64,000 nucleotides of DNA from Modestobacter excelsi (GTDB lineage: Bacteria; Actinomycetota; Actinomycetes; Mycobacteriales; Geodermatophilaceae), in contig NZ_SJEX01000001.1 of the NCBI RefSeq assembly GCF_005930495.1, positions 162,668 through 226,667 on the forward strand, given 5' to 3'. Positions 33,638-41,830 of this stretch are shown one piece after another; the stretch's first letter is position 1, and each line of letters opens with the position of its first letter. The notes beneath the pieces are model-generated. The model ran no database searches. It was not told the DNA's origin and saw only the letters and a program-made list of their open reading frames with translations. The translations under genes and the position numbers were made by a program.

Positions 33638-33652
33638 GTTTACCGCGTAAAC
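33638..33652. promoter_or_regulatory. Perfect inverted repeat, candidate operator
   Basis: GTTTAC-CGC-GTAAAC, 22 bases before the GTG of the AI-2E-type transporter gene. It is AT-rich for this genome and has the size of a GntR-, LacI- or TetR-type operator. TTGCGT overlapping its left side could be a -35 box. The regulator is not in the window next to it. Confidence 0.5.
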
Positions 33653-33673
33653 CCCCTGGGGCACAACCAACTG

Positions 33674-34849
33674 GTGAGCTCTCCTCCCGCGCCCCGGGTC
33701 CAGCCCCCGGTGCCGACCCGCACCATCCTGGCCACCATCGGCCTCCTGCTGACGACGGCGCTGCTGCTGTACGTCCTGCTGGAGACCCGCCAGATCCTCA
33801 CCTGGTGCGTGGTCGGTGCGTTCTTCGCCGTCGCTCTCGCTCCGGTCGTCGGGTGGGTGCAGCGGAAGGTGTTCAGGGGCAAGCGCCGGTCGCTGGCCAC
33901 GCTGCTGGTCTTCCTGGTCGCGTTCATCCTGTTCGCCGCCCTGGTGACGGCCTTCGCCGTCCCGCTGGCGCAGGAGGGCACCAAGGTGGCCGGCCAGCTG
34001 CCCGGCCTGGTCGACGACGCCCGCAACGGCCGCGGCCCGGTCGGGGACCTGCTGGAGCGGACCAACGCGCTGCAGTGGGTGCAGGACAACCAGCAGAAGA
34101 TCAGCGACTTCGCCAGCGGCCTGACGACGCCGGCCGCCGGGGTGCTGGGGGGCATCGCGACCGGGGTCACCGGCCTGGTCACCGTGATCGTGCTGGCCTA
34201 CCTGATGGTGCTGGAGGGCCCGAAGATCGTCGACGGCTCGCTGGCCCTCTTCGCACCGCCCACCAGCAAGCGGATCCGCCGGGTGGCCACCGACTGCGCC
34301 AAGTCGGTCACCGGCTACCTGTCGGGGAACCTGCTGATCAGCTTCATCTGCGGGGTGCTGACCTACGTGGTGCTGCTCCTCGCCGGCGTCCCGTTCGCCG
34401 GGCTGATCGCGCTCTTCGTCGGCATCGCCGACCTCATCCCGCTCGTCGGCGCCACCATCGGCGGGATCGTCGCGGTGCTGGCCGGCTTCCTGCACTCGGT
34501 GCCGGCCGGCATCGCCGTGCTGGTGTTCTTCCTGCTCTACCAGCAGCTGGAGAACCACCTGCTGCAGCCGCTGGTCTTCGCCCGCACGGTGAAGGTCAAC
34601 CCGCTGACGGTGATCATCGCGATCCTGGTCGGCGTCGAGCTGGTCGGCGTGCTCGGTGCGCTGCTGGCCATCCCGGTGGCCAGCATCATCCAGGTCATCG
34701 CCCGCGACGTCTGGGACCACCGGCGCGGTCAGCTCAAGGAGGAGCCCACGGTCGGCGAAGAGCGGGACCCGGCGCTCGCCGTGCACGAGCGGGAGGACGG
34801 CGGCCTCCCCTCCGGCGCCTCGGTGGCGGAGCCGGCCGCGCGGCGCTGA
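33674..34849 (+). CDS. AI-2E family transporter
   Basis: Integral membrane protein of 391 residues with about eight hydrophobic segments, an N-terminal pair, a long loop at about 100-150, and the conserved C-terminal block. FVGIADLIPLVGATIGGIVAVLAGF and YQQLENHLLQPLVFARTVKVNPLTVI are close to the family consensus. Members include the E. coli TqsA exporter of autoinducer 2 and also sodium/proton antiporters, so the substrate is open. The C-terminal tail of about 40 residues is hydrophilic and acidic. A perfect palindrome lies just upstream and may regulate the gene. Confidence 0.85.
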   Translation: MSSPPAPRVQPPVPTRTILATIGLLLTTALLLYVLLETRQILTWCVVGAFFAVALAPVVGWVQRKVFRGKRRSLATLLVFLVAFILFAALVTAFAVPLAQEGTKVAGQLPGLVDDARNGRGPVGDLLERTNALQWVQDNQQKISDFASGLTTPAAGVLGGIATGVTGLVTVIVLAYLMVLEGPKIVDGSLALFAPPTSKRIRRVATDCAKSVTGYLSGNLLISFICGVLTYVVLLLAGVPFAGLIALFVGIADLIPLVGATIGGIVAVLAGFLHSVPAGIAVLVFFLLYQQLENHLLQPLVFARTVKVNPLTVIIAILVGVELVGVLGALLAIPVASIIQVIARDVWDHRRGQLKEEPTVGEERDPALAVHEREDGGLPSGASVAEPAARR

Positions 34850-35000
34850 CCTCGACCCGCACTGCTCAGCAGGTCGCCCGACGCCCACGAGCCGGCCCGC
34901 CGGGCACTGACTTCCCCAGCAGCGGCGCCGCCTCGACGGCCCGGCCGTGCGCCCGTGCGAGGCTGACCGCCGTGCGCGTCGCCATCCCCGGCCCCCTGCC

Positions 35001-35678
35001 GTGAGCCCGCTCCTCGTGCTCGCGTACGCCGGCGCAGCGCTGCTCGGGTCCTGTGCCGGTGCGCTGGTGAACCGGCTGGCCGGCCGGTTCCCCTGGCCGG
35101 ACGACGTCCCACTGCGAACGGTCCTCACCCGCTCGGGCCCGCCGGCCGTCCGGTGGCCGCTGCTGGAGGTGGGGACGGCGGTGCTCGCCGTCCTGGTCGT
35201 CGTCGGGTGGGGTGTCTCCTGGCAGCTGCCGGCCTTCCTGCTCCTGGCGGTGGCCGGCGTGCTGCTCACGGTCATCGACCTGCAGCACCGGCTGCTGCCC
35301 AACCGGGTGGTCCTGCCGACCCTCGTCGTCGGCGCCGCGCTGCTCCTGGTCGCTGCCGCGACCGAGGGGAGCTGGACGGACCTGATGCGGGCCGTGCTCG
35401 GTGCGGCCGTGCTCTTCGTCGTCTTCCTGGTGCTGGCCGTCATCTCGCCGAGCGGGCTGGGCATGGGCGACGTCAAGCTCGCCGCGGTGCTCGGGTTGTT
35501 CCTCGGCTGGCTGGGCTGGGACGTCGTCCTGCTCGGGGCGGTGGCCGGCTTCCTGGTGCAGGCCGTGCTCGCGCTCGTGCTGCTGGCCCTCGGGCGCGTC
35601 CGGCGGGACAGCGACCTGCCGTTCGGCCCCGCGATGCTGGTCGGGGCCGCCCTCACCATGGCGCTCGCGGTCAGCTGA
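35001..35678 (+). CDS. Prepilin peptidase (A24 family) of the Tad locus
   Basis: Membrane aspartic protease of 225 residues that cleaves the leader of Flp prepilin. The two catalytic aspartates are seen at D93 (VIDLQHRLLPN) and in GMGD at 154-157. About seven hydrophobic segments are present. The N-terminal methyltransferase module of PilD is reduced and lacks its Cys4 zinc site, as in CpaA/TadV-type enzymes. The GTG at 35001 is preferred, since the first 18 residues of the longer frame are charged and Arg-rich. It is the first gene of the pilus cluster and ends 196 bases before the pilin. Confidence 0.85.
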   Translation: MSPLLVLAYAGAALLGSCAGALVNRLAGRFPWPDDVPLRTVLTRSGPPAVRWPLLEVGTAVLAVLVVVGWGVSWQLPAFLLLAVAGVLLTVIDLQHRLLPNRVVLPTLVVGAALLLVAAATEGSWTDLMRAVLGAAVLFVVFLVLAVISPSGLGMGDVKLAAVLGLFLGWLGWDVVLLGAVAGFLVQAVLALVLLALGRVRRDSDLPFGPAMLVGAALTMALAVS

Positions 35679-35874
35679 CCGGCCCGAGCGGTCGCCGCTC
35701 CGCAACACAGTGTGACGATCCGGTCGCCCTGAGCACCCGGATGGCGTAAGGAACCGGCTCGTCCGGGTGGAGTCGCTCAAGGCCAGGGCGCTCGCACCCG
35801 ATGGTCGTGGAGCAGCCGCACGGCCGGGTCAGCCGACCCGGGTCCAGCCGGCAGACACCACCCAGGAGTCCTCC

Positions 35875-36093
35875 GTGACGCAGCTCTACACCACCCTGTA
35901 CACCCTCGCCGCCTTCACCGCCGACCGGGTCAAGAAGGAGACGAAGGGCGCGACCGCCGTCGAGTACGGCCTGATGGTCGGCCTGATCGCCGTCGTGATC
36001 ATCGTCTCGGTCGGCCTGCTCGGCGGGAAGCTCAACGGCCTCTTCGACTCGATCCAGAAGGCCCTGCCGGGCACCGCCCCGGCTGGCGGCTGA
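35875..36093 (+). CDS. flp: Flp-type pilin
   Basis: Pilin subunit of 72 residues. A short hydrophilic leader with KKETKG ends at G25, followed by ATAVEYGLMVGLIAVVIIVSVGLLG. That gives the cleavage site G-A and the conserved Glu at mature position 5 (E30) with the adjacent Tyr, the hallmarks of Flp pilins. A second short hydrophobic part and a Gly/Ala/Pro tail follow. CAGGAG precedes the GTG at 35875. A strong hairpin just after the gene suggests that pilin is made at a higher level than the assembly proteins. Confidence 0.92.
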   Translation: MTQLYTTLYTLAAFTADRVKKETKGATAVEYGLMVGLIAVVIIVSVGLLGGKLNGLFDSIQKALPGTAPAGG

Positions 36094-36124
36094 CCCGCAC
36101 ACCCGACGCCAGTAGCGGCTGCCC

Positions 36125-36158
36125 GGCGCGGCGGTCCCCACGGGGGGACCGCCGCGCC
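36125..36158 (+). terminator. Hairpin between pilin and TadE genes (partial terminator)
   Basis: A perfect 15-bp stem (36125-36139 with 36144-36158, left arm GGCGCGGCGGTCCCC) with the loop ACGG, 31 bases after the pilin stop and 27 before the TadE start. If downstream genes depend on the flp promoter it must be read through in part, setting a high pilin to machinery ratio; it may also protect the pilin mRNA 3' end. Confidence 0.7.
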
Positions 36159-36185
36159 GCTGCACACACCGAGGAGGTGGCACGG

Positions 36186-36575
36186 ATGACCCGACGGCGC
36201 GGTGAGCGCGGGGCGAGCGCGGTCGAGTTCGCGTTGATCGTGCCGCTGCTGGTCCTGCTCGTGCTCGGCATCGCCGAGTTCGGTCACGCCTTCCAGGTGC
36301 AGGGCACCCTGTCGGCCGCCGCCCGTGAGGGTGTGCGGGCGATGGCGCTGCAGAACGACCCGGTGGCCGCACGCACCGCGGTGCGGAACGCGGCGGCCTC
36401 GCTCCGCCCCGCCGTCACCAACACCCAGATCGTCATCACGCCGGCGACCTGCCCGGCCGCCGGTGGCAGCACGAACGTCCGGGTGAGCATCAGCTACCGG
36501 ATGCCCTACCTGACCGGCTTCTTCGGCTCCGGTGTCAACCTCAGCGGAACGGGGGTCATGCGGTGCAACGGCTGA
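36186..36575 (+). CDS. tadE: TadE-like minor pilin/pseudopilin
   Basis: Protein of 129 residues. RRRGERGASAVEFALIVPLLVLLVLGIAEFG has the GASAVEF motif and single N-terminal hydrophobic helix of TadE proteins, processed by the prepilin peptidase as minor pilins. The outer part has two Cys (CPAA and MRCNG). GAGGAGGTGGCACGG before the ATG at 36186 fixes the start. The last 13 bases overlap the next gene, so translation is coupled. Confidence 0.85.
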   Translation: MTRRRGERGASAVEFALIVPLLVLLVLGIAEFGHAFQVQGTLSAAAREGVRAMALQNDPVAARTAVRNAAASLRPAVTNTQIVITPATCPAAGGSTNVRVSISYRMPYLTGFFGSGVNLSGTGVMRCNG

Positions 36576-37510
36576 TCCGTCGGGTCCGCGGTGAACGCGG
36601 CGCGGCCGCAGTGGTCCTCTCCCTGCTCATGGTCCCGATGATCGGTTTCGCCGCCATCGCCGTGGACGTCGGCGCCGTCTACGCCGAGCGGGCCCGGCTG
36701 CAGGTCGCCGCCGACGCCGCGGCCCTGGCCGTCGCCGCGGACTGCGCCCGCGGCAACTGCGGCAACATGACCGCCACCGCCTCGGCGATGGTCGCGGCCA
36801 ACAACGACGGCGCCAGCGCCGCGCCACCGGTGCTCGCGTCGAACCCGATGCGGGTCACCGTGAACGGCAGCGACCCGGTCCAGCACTGGTTCGCCCCTGT
36901 CATCGGCCACGACTCGACCCGGGTGACCGCGTCGGCCACCGTGGCCTGGGGCGGACCCGAGCAGGGCACCGCCGTGCTCCCGCTGACCTTCTCCTGGTGC
37001 GAGTTCTCCCAGCAGACCGGCGGCGGGCTGCCCTCGGGCACCACCGTGCGGACCATCTACTTCACCAAGACGTCCAACACCGTCGGCTGCACCGGGCCGT
37101 CGCAGAACATCGTCCCCGGCGGGTTCGCCTACCTGGACACGCCGGCCAACGCGTGCACCGCGGCCAGCGCCCGCGACCAGCGCACGTACTCCTCGACCGG
37201 CAACACCCCGCCGAGCACCTGCACCCAGGCCTACATCAGCTCCTGGGTCGGCAGGACCGTGCTGCTGCCGCTGTTCGACAGCTCCGGGGACACGGGTTCC
37301 AACGCCTGGTACCACGTCTACGGCTACGCGGCGTTCCGGATCACCGGCTACTCGTTCGGTGGGCAGTTCACCACCACGTCCAAGCCGTGCTCGGGGAACG
37401 AGCGCTGCGTGTCGGGCTACTTCACCCGCCTCGTCGACCTCTCCGAGGCCTTCTCCTACAGCTCCGACGCGCCGAACCTCGGCGCCTCGGTGCTCCGACT
37501 CGTCCGATAG
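36563..37510 (+). CDS. TadG-like Tad-domain protein
   Basis: Protein of 315 residues with the N-terminal RRVRGERGAAAVVLSLLMVPMIGFAAIAVDVGAVYAERA, the helical signature of TadG/pilus assembly proteins, followed by AADAAALAVAADCA. The large exported part (about 60-315) is rich in Ser, Thr and Cys (eight or more Cys), suggesting disulfides outside the cell. The GTG at 36563 overlaps the TadE gene. TadG-type proteins are anchored in the envelope and help Tad pilus assembly. Confidence 0.75.
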   Translation: MQRLIRRVRGERGAAAVVLSLLMVPMIGFAAIAVDVGAVYAERARLQVAADAAALAVAADCARGNCGNMTATASAMVAANNDGASAAPPVLASNPMRVTVNGSDPVQHWFAPVIGHDSTRVTASATVAWGGPEQGTAVLPLTFSWCEFSQQTGGGLPSGTTVRTIYFTKTSNTVGCTGPSQNIVPGGFAYLDTPANACTAASARDQRTYSSTGNTPPSTCTQAYISSWVGRTVLLPLFDSSGDTGSNAWYHVYGYAAFRITGYSFGGQFTTTSKPCSGNERCVSGYFTRLVDLSEAFSYSSDAPNLGASVLRLVR

Positions 37511-37521
37511 GGGCACCCGGC

Positions 37522-38262
37522 ATGAGACGTCGACTCCTCGCTGCCCTCGCAGCGCTCGTCCTGGCTCTCGTGGGGGCGCTCGTCCTGGTGGCCTACGCCC
37601 AGGGCGCCGACCAGCGCGCCATGGCCGGCATGCGGACCGTCCCGGTCCTCGTCGTGGACCAGCCCGTGGCCGAGGGCACGCCGGCCGAGGACCTCGGCGC
37701 CCTCGTCCGCACCGAGCAGCTGCCGGTGAGGGCAGCGGTGGCCGGCCGGGTCACCGACCTCGCCGACCTGGCCGGCGAGGTCGCGACCGTGGACCTGCAG
37801 CCCGGCGAGCAGCTGCTGGGCAGCCGCTTCGCCGCGCCGGAGAGCCTGCAGGCCCCAGGCACCGTCGCCGTCCCCGCCGGGACGGCGGAGGTCAGCGTGC
37901 TGCTGGACCCGCAGCGCGCCGTCGGCGGGCGGCTGGTCGCCGGCGACGAGGTGGGCGTGTTCATCTCGCAGGCCGAGCCGGTCTCCACCCACGCCGTGCT
38001 CCACCGGGTGCTGGTCACCCAGGTGCAGGGCGCACCGGCGCCGGCCGACCCGGAGGCGGACACCGAGACCGCCTCCGCCGCAAGCGCGGTGCCGACCGGC
38101 AGCCTCCTGGTCACCCTGGCACTGACCGCCGAGCAGGCCGAGGGCGTCGTCTTCGGCGCCGAGCACGGCACCCTCTGGCTCGCCCTCGAGCCGGCGGACG
38201 CCGACCTGGACGGCACCGAGGTCATCACCCCGGACACCGTGTACGGAAAGGACTACTCATGA
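37522..38262 (+). CDS. cpaB: CpaB/RcpC-like pilus assembly protein (SAF domain)
   Basis: Protein of 246 residues with an N-terminal membrane anchor (about 4-27), then an SAF-like region starting VPVLVVDQPVAEGTPAEDL and ending near LQPGEQLLGSRF. A beta-rich domain follows (VSVLLDPQRAVGGRLVAGDEVGVFIS, the typical RcpC segment). In Gram-negative systems CpaB/RcpC contacts the secretin; in monoderms it probably binds peptidoglycan or the pilus base. The stop overlaps the next ATG as ATGA. Confidence 0.8.
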   Translation: MRRRLLAALAALVLALVGALVLVAYAQGADQRAMAGMRTVPVLVVDQPVAEGTPAEDLGALVRTEQLPVRAAVAGRVTDLADLAGEVATVDLQPGEQLLGSRFAAPESLQAPGTVAVPAGTAEVSVLLDPQRAVGGRLVAGDEVGVFISQAEPVSTHAVLHRVLVTQVQGAPAPADPEADTETASAASAVPTGSLLVTLALTAEQAEGVVFGAEHGTLWLALEPADADLDGTEVITPDTVYGKDYS

Positions 38263-39449
38263 GTCGCGTGGTGCTCGCGGCCGCAGGCGACGACCTCTGC
38301 CGGCGGGTGCACGCGGCCGTCGACGGCGACGTGCACGTGCTGCCCGCCGGGCGGCTGCCCGGTGACCCGGCGCGCCTGTTCGAGCAGCTGGTGGACGGCG
38401 AGCTGCCCGAGGTGCTGGTGATCGGCCCCGAGGCGCCGGCGGAGGACGTGCTGGGCCTCGCGGCCCGGCTGGACGTCCAGTGCCCCGGCATCAGCGTCCT
38501 GCTCCTCGCCCGGCCCGAGCCGGCGCTGATGCAGGCAGCCATGCGTGCGGGCATCCGGGACCTGCTGGACCCGGCCGCCGACGCTCCGGAGATCCGGGCG
38601 GCTGTCGAGCGTGCGGCCGCCGCCGCGGCGGGCCGCCGTCGGGCGTTGCGCCCGGTCGAGGACTCCGCCCGCTACACCGGTCGGGTCATCACCGTGGCCT
38701 CGCCCAAGGGCGGGGTCGGCAAGACCACGATCGCCACCAACCTGGCCATCGGGCTGACCGCGTCGGCGCCCCAGTCGACGGTCCTCGTCGACCTGGACGT
38801 CCAGTTCGGCGACGTGGCCTCGGCCCTCGGGCTCGTGCCCGAGTACAGCCTGCCCGATGCCGTCCAGGGGCCGGCCCGCCAGGACACCATGGTGCTGAAG
38901 ACCTTCCTCACCCAGCACCCCAGCGGCCTCTACGCGGTCTGCGGGTCCGAGTCGCCGGCTGCGGGGGACACCGTGACCGCGGACGACGTCAGCCGGTTGC
39001 TGGCGCAGCTGGCCCGGGAGTTCCGCTACGTCGTCGTCGACACCGCCCCGGGGCTCTCCGAGCAGACCCTCGCGGCGCTCGACCGGGCCAGCGACGTCGT
39101 GATGCTCAGCAGCATGGACGTCCCCGGCGTCCGTGGACTGCGCAAGGAGCTCGACGTCCTGCGGGAGCTGTGCATGATCCCGGCCGGTCGGCACGTGGTG
39201 ATGAACTTCGCCGACCCCAAGGGCGGCCTGTCGGTGCGGGACGTCGAGACGACGATCGGCACCGGCGTGGACGTCGTCCTGCCCCGCTCGGCGGCGGTGC
39301 CGGCGTCGACGAACCAGGGGGTGCCGCTGCTGGAGAGCGGCCGCCGCGACCCGATGACCAAGGAGCTGCGCCGGCTGGTCTCCCGCTTCGCCGCCACGCC
39401 GCTGGTCAGCCCGAGCGGCCGGCGCGCCAAGCACCGGGCGGCGTCCTGA
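38259..39449 (+). CDS. cpaE: CpaE/TadZ-like ParA-type ATPase
   Basis: Protein of 396 residues. The N-terminal receiver-like region (about 1-120) lacks clear phosphorylation residues. The ParA/MinD ATPase domain starts with the deviant Walker A SPKGGVGKTT at about 148-157, followed by VLVDLDVQFGDVA and YVVVDTAPGLSEQTLAALD. TadZ/CpaE proteins place the Tad machine at its site in the cell. The gene overlaps its neighbours on both sides (ATGA upstream, TGATG downstream). Confidence 0.88.
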   Translation: MSRVVLAAAGDDLCRRVHAAVDGDVHVLPAGRLPGDPARLFEQLVDGELPEVLVIGPEAPAEDVLGLAARLDVQCPGISVLLLARPEPALMQAAMRAGIRDLLDPAADAPEIRAAVERAAAAAAGRRRALRPVEDSARYTGRVITVASPKGGVGKTTIATNLAIGLTASAPQSTVLVDLDVQFGDVASALGLVPEYSLPDAVQGPARQDTMVLKTFLTQHPSGLYAVCGSESPAAGDTVTADDVSRLLAQLAREFRYVVVDTAPGLSEQTLAALDRASDVVMLSSMDVPGVRGLRKELDVLRELCMIPAGRHVVMNFADPKGGLSVRDVETTIGTGVDVVLPRSAAVPASTNQGVPLLESGRRDPMTKELRRLVSRFAATPLVSPSGRRAKHRAAS

Positions 39450-40861
39450 TGAACCTCGCCCACCGCCTGGACGCCGCGCGGAGCCGCCCGCTGCCCGCGG
39501 TCGCCCCGGTCACGGTCGCGGTGCCGGCGCCGCCGGTGCCCACCGGTCCGGTCGGGCCGCCGCCCCCGGACGCGCTGAGCAAGCTCAAGGACCGCGTCGG
39601 CAAGGCGCTGTTCGAGCGCATGGGCAGCCGGATGCACGACGCCAGCCTGAGCGAGGAGGCCCTGCGGGCGATCGTGCTCGGTGAGCTCGACGAGGTGGTC
39701 GAGGCCGAGAAGGTGCCGCTGAGCGCCGAGGAGCGCCAGCGGCTCACCGCGGAGCTGGCCGACGACGTGCTCGGCTTCGGCCCGCTGCAGCGGCTGCTCG
39801 ACGACCCGACGGTCACCGAGATCATGGCCAACGGTCCGGACTCCATCTACGTGGAGCAGAACGGCAAGCTGACCCGGACCGCGGCCCGCTTCACCTCGGA
39901 GGAGCACCTGCGCCGGGTGATCGACCGGATCGTGTCGCGGGTCGGCCGGCGCATCGACGAGTCCTCGCCGCTGGTGGACGCGCGGCTGGCCGACGGGTCC
40001 CGGGTGAACGCGATCATCCCGCCGCTGGCCTTCAGCGGCTCGACGCTCACCATCCGGAAGTTCGCGAAGGACCCGTTCGGCGTCGACGACCTGATCGGCT
40101 TCGGCACGCTCTCCCCGGAGATGGCGGAGCTGCTGCACGCCTGCGTGGAGGCCCGGCTGAACGTCATCGTCTCCGGCGGCACCGGCACCGGTAAGACCAC
40201 CCTGCTCAACGTGCTGTCCTCCTTCATCCCGGAGGGCGAGCGGATCGTCACCATCGAGGACGCCGTCGAGCTCCAGCTGCAGCAGGAGCACGTCGTCCGG
40301 CTGGAGTCCCGGCCGCCCAACATCGAGGGCAAGGGCGCGATCACGATCCGCGACCTGGTCCGCAACTCGCTGCGCATGCGCCCGGACCGGATCGTGGTGG
40401 GGGAGTGCCGCGGCGGGGAGAGCCTGGACATGCTGCAGGCGATGAACACCGGGCACGACGGATCGCTGTCCACGGTGCACGCCAACTCCCCGCGCGACGC
40501 CATCGCCCGCCTGGAGACGCTCGTGCTGATGGCCGGGATGGACCTCCCGCTGCGGGCGATCCGGGAGCAGATCGCCTCGGCGGTCGACGTGATCGTGCAG
40601 CTGACCCGGCTGCGTGACGGCACCCGGCGGGTCACCCACGTCACCGAGGTCCAGGGCATGGAGGGTGAGACGGTCACCCTGCAGGACGCCTTCCTCTTCG
40701 ACTACTCCGCCGGCGTCGACGCGACCGGCCGGTTTCTGGGCAAGCCCGTGCCGACCGGGGTGCGCCCCCGGTTCACCGACCGGTTCACCGAGCTGGGCAT
40801 CAGCCTGTCGCCGCGGGTCTTCGGCGCGACCGAGGCCTCCCGGCCCAGGAGCTGGTCCTGA
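39449..40861 (+). CDS. tadA: TadA/CpaF pilus assembly ATPase
   Basis: Secretion ATPase of 470 residues that powers Flp pilus extension and possibly retraction. The N-terminal domain ends near LADDVLGFGPLQRLLDDPTVTEIMANG. Walker A is GGTGTGKTT at about 243-251. TIEDAVELQL, the MRPDRIVVGECRGGESLDMLQAMNTGHDG block (Walker B and Asp/His boxes) and STVHANSPRDAIARLE follow. It is the most conserved gene of the locus and is coupled to tadB by TGATG. Confidence 0.95.
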   Translation: MNLAHRLDAARSRPLPAVAPVTVAVPAPPVPTGPVGPPPPDALSKLKDRVGKALFERMGSRMHDASLSEEALRAIVLGELDEVVEAEKVPLSAEERQRLTAELADDVLGFGPLQRLLDDPTVTEIMANGPDSIYVEQNGKLTRTAARFTSEEHLRRVIDRIVSRVGRRIDESSPLVDARLADGSRVNAIIPPLAFSGSTLTIRKFAKDPFGVDDLIGFGTLSPEMAELLHACVEARLNVIVSGGTGTGKTTLLNVLSSFIPEGERIVTIEDAVELQLQQEHVVRLESRPPNIEGKGAITIRDLVRNSLRMRPDRIVVGECRGGESLDMLQAMNTGHDGSLSTVHANSPRDAIARLETLVLMAGMDLPLRAIREQIASAVDVIVQLTRLRDGTRRVTHVTEVQGMEGETVTLQDAFLFDYSAGVDATGRFLGKPVPTGVRPRFTDRFTELGISLSPRVFGATEASRPRSWS

Positions 40862-41802
40862 TGGCGACGGTCCTGCTGCTCGTCGGGATCGCCGCCGTCG
40901 CGGGCGCGCTGCTGCTCGTCGCGCTCGTGGTGCTGCCGGCCGGGCCGCCCCGGCTGCCGCTGAGCCGACTCGATCCCTCCGTTCCGGCACCGCCGTCCGC
41001 GCTGGCCGGCCCGGCCGCGGTCGCCCGGGACGCCGTCCACCGGATCCTGGTCAGACGCGGCAGGACCGCAGCCGGTGCCGCCGCCCTGGAGCGGGCCGGG
41101 GTGTCGACCCCGCTGGCCGACGTGGTGCTGCTCGTCGGCGTGGCCACGCTCGTGCTCGCGGCGGTCGGCGCCCTGCTCGGTGGTCTGCTGCCCGCGGTGC
41201 TGCTGGCCGGAGCCGGTCCGCTCGGCGCGAAGGCGCTGCTCGCCTTCCGCACCGGACGACGGCAGGCCGCGTTCGCCGACCAGCTCGACGACTCCCTGCA
41301 GCTGATGGCCAGCAGCCTCCGTGCCGGGCACTCCCTGCTCCGCGCCCTGGACTCGGTGTCCCACGAGGCGGCGTCGCCGACCGCCGAGGAGTTCGCCCGG
41401 ATCGTCAACGAGACCCGGGTGGGCCGCGAGCTCGCTGACGCCCTGGACGAGGTGGCCGCCAGGACGGCCAGCGAGGACTTCACCTGGGTGGCCCAGGCGA
41501 TCGCCATCCACCGGGAGGTGGGCGGCAACCTGGCCGAGGTGCTCGACTCGGTGGGGCACACGATCCGGGAGCGGAACGCCATCCGCCGGCAGGTGAAGGC
41601 GCTGGCCGCGGAGGGGAAGCTGTCCGCGATCGTGCTGATGGCCCTGCCGTTCGGCGTGACCGCCTTCCTGTCCCTCAGCAACCCCGCGTACCTGGCGAAG
41701 TTCACCCAGAGCCTCGCCGGCTGGGCCCTGCTCGCGGCGGCACTGGTGATGATGGTCGTCGGCGGGCTGTGGCTGAAGAAGACCGTGGCGATCAGGTTCT
41801 GA
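40861..41802 (+). CDS. tadB: TadB inner-membrane platform protein
   Basis: Protein of 313 residues with an N-terminal helix (2-28), a second helix pair near 90-125, and the cytoplasmic T2SSF domain containing FADQLDDSLQLMASSLRAGHSLLRALD. Two C-terminal helices follow (about 255-300). With TadC it forms the membrane platform of the pilus motor. Its start overlaps the tadA stop. Confidence 0.9.
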   Translation: MATVLLLVGIAAVAGALLLVALVVLPAGPPRLPLSRLDPSVPAPPSALAGPAAVARDAVHRILVRRGRTAAGAAALERAGVSTPLADVVLLVGVATLVLAAVGALLGGLLPAVLLAGAGPLGAKALLAFRTGRRQAAFADQLDDSLQLMASSLRAGHSLLRALDSVSHEAASPTAEEFARIVNETRVGRELADALDEVAARTASEDFTWVAQAIAIHREVGGNLAEVLDSVGHTIRERNAIRRQVKALAAEGKLSAIVLMALPFGVTAFLSLSNPAYLAKFTQSLAGWALLAAALVMMVVGGLWLKKTVAIRF

Positions 41803-41830
41803 TGACGAACACTGCTCCGCAGGGGGACCC

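Noticed and set aside
33638..33652. parS-like chromosome partition site
   Set aside because: The ParB site consensus is GTTTCACGTGAAAC; this repeat differs in the core and spacing, so it fits an ordinary operator better.
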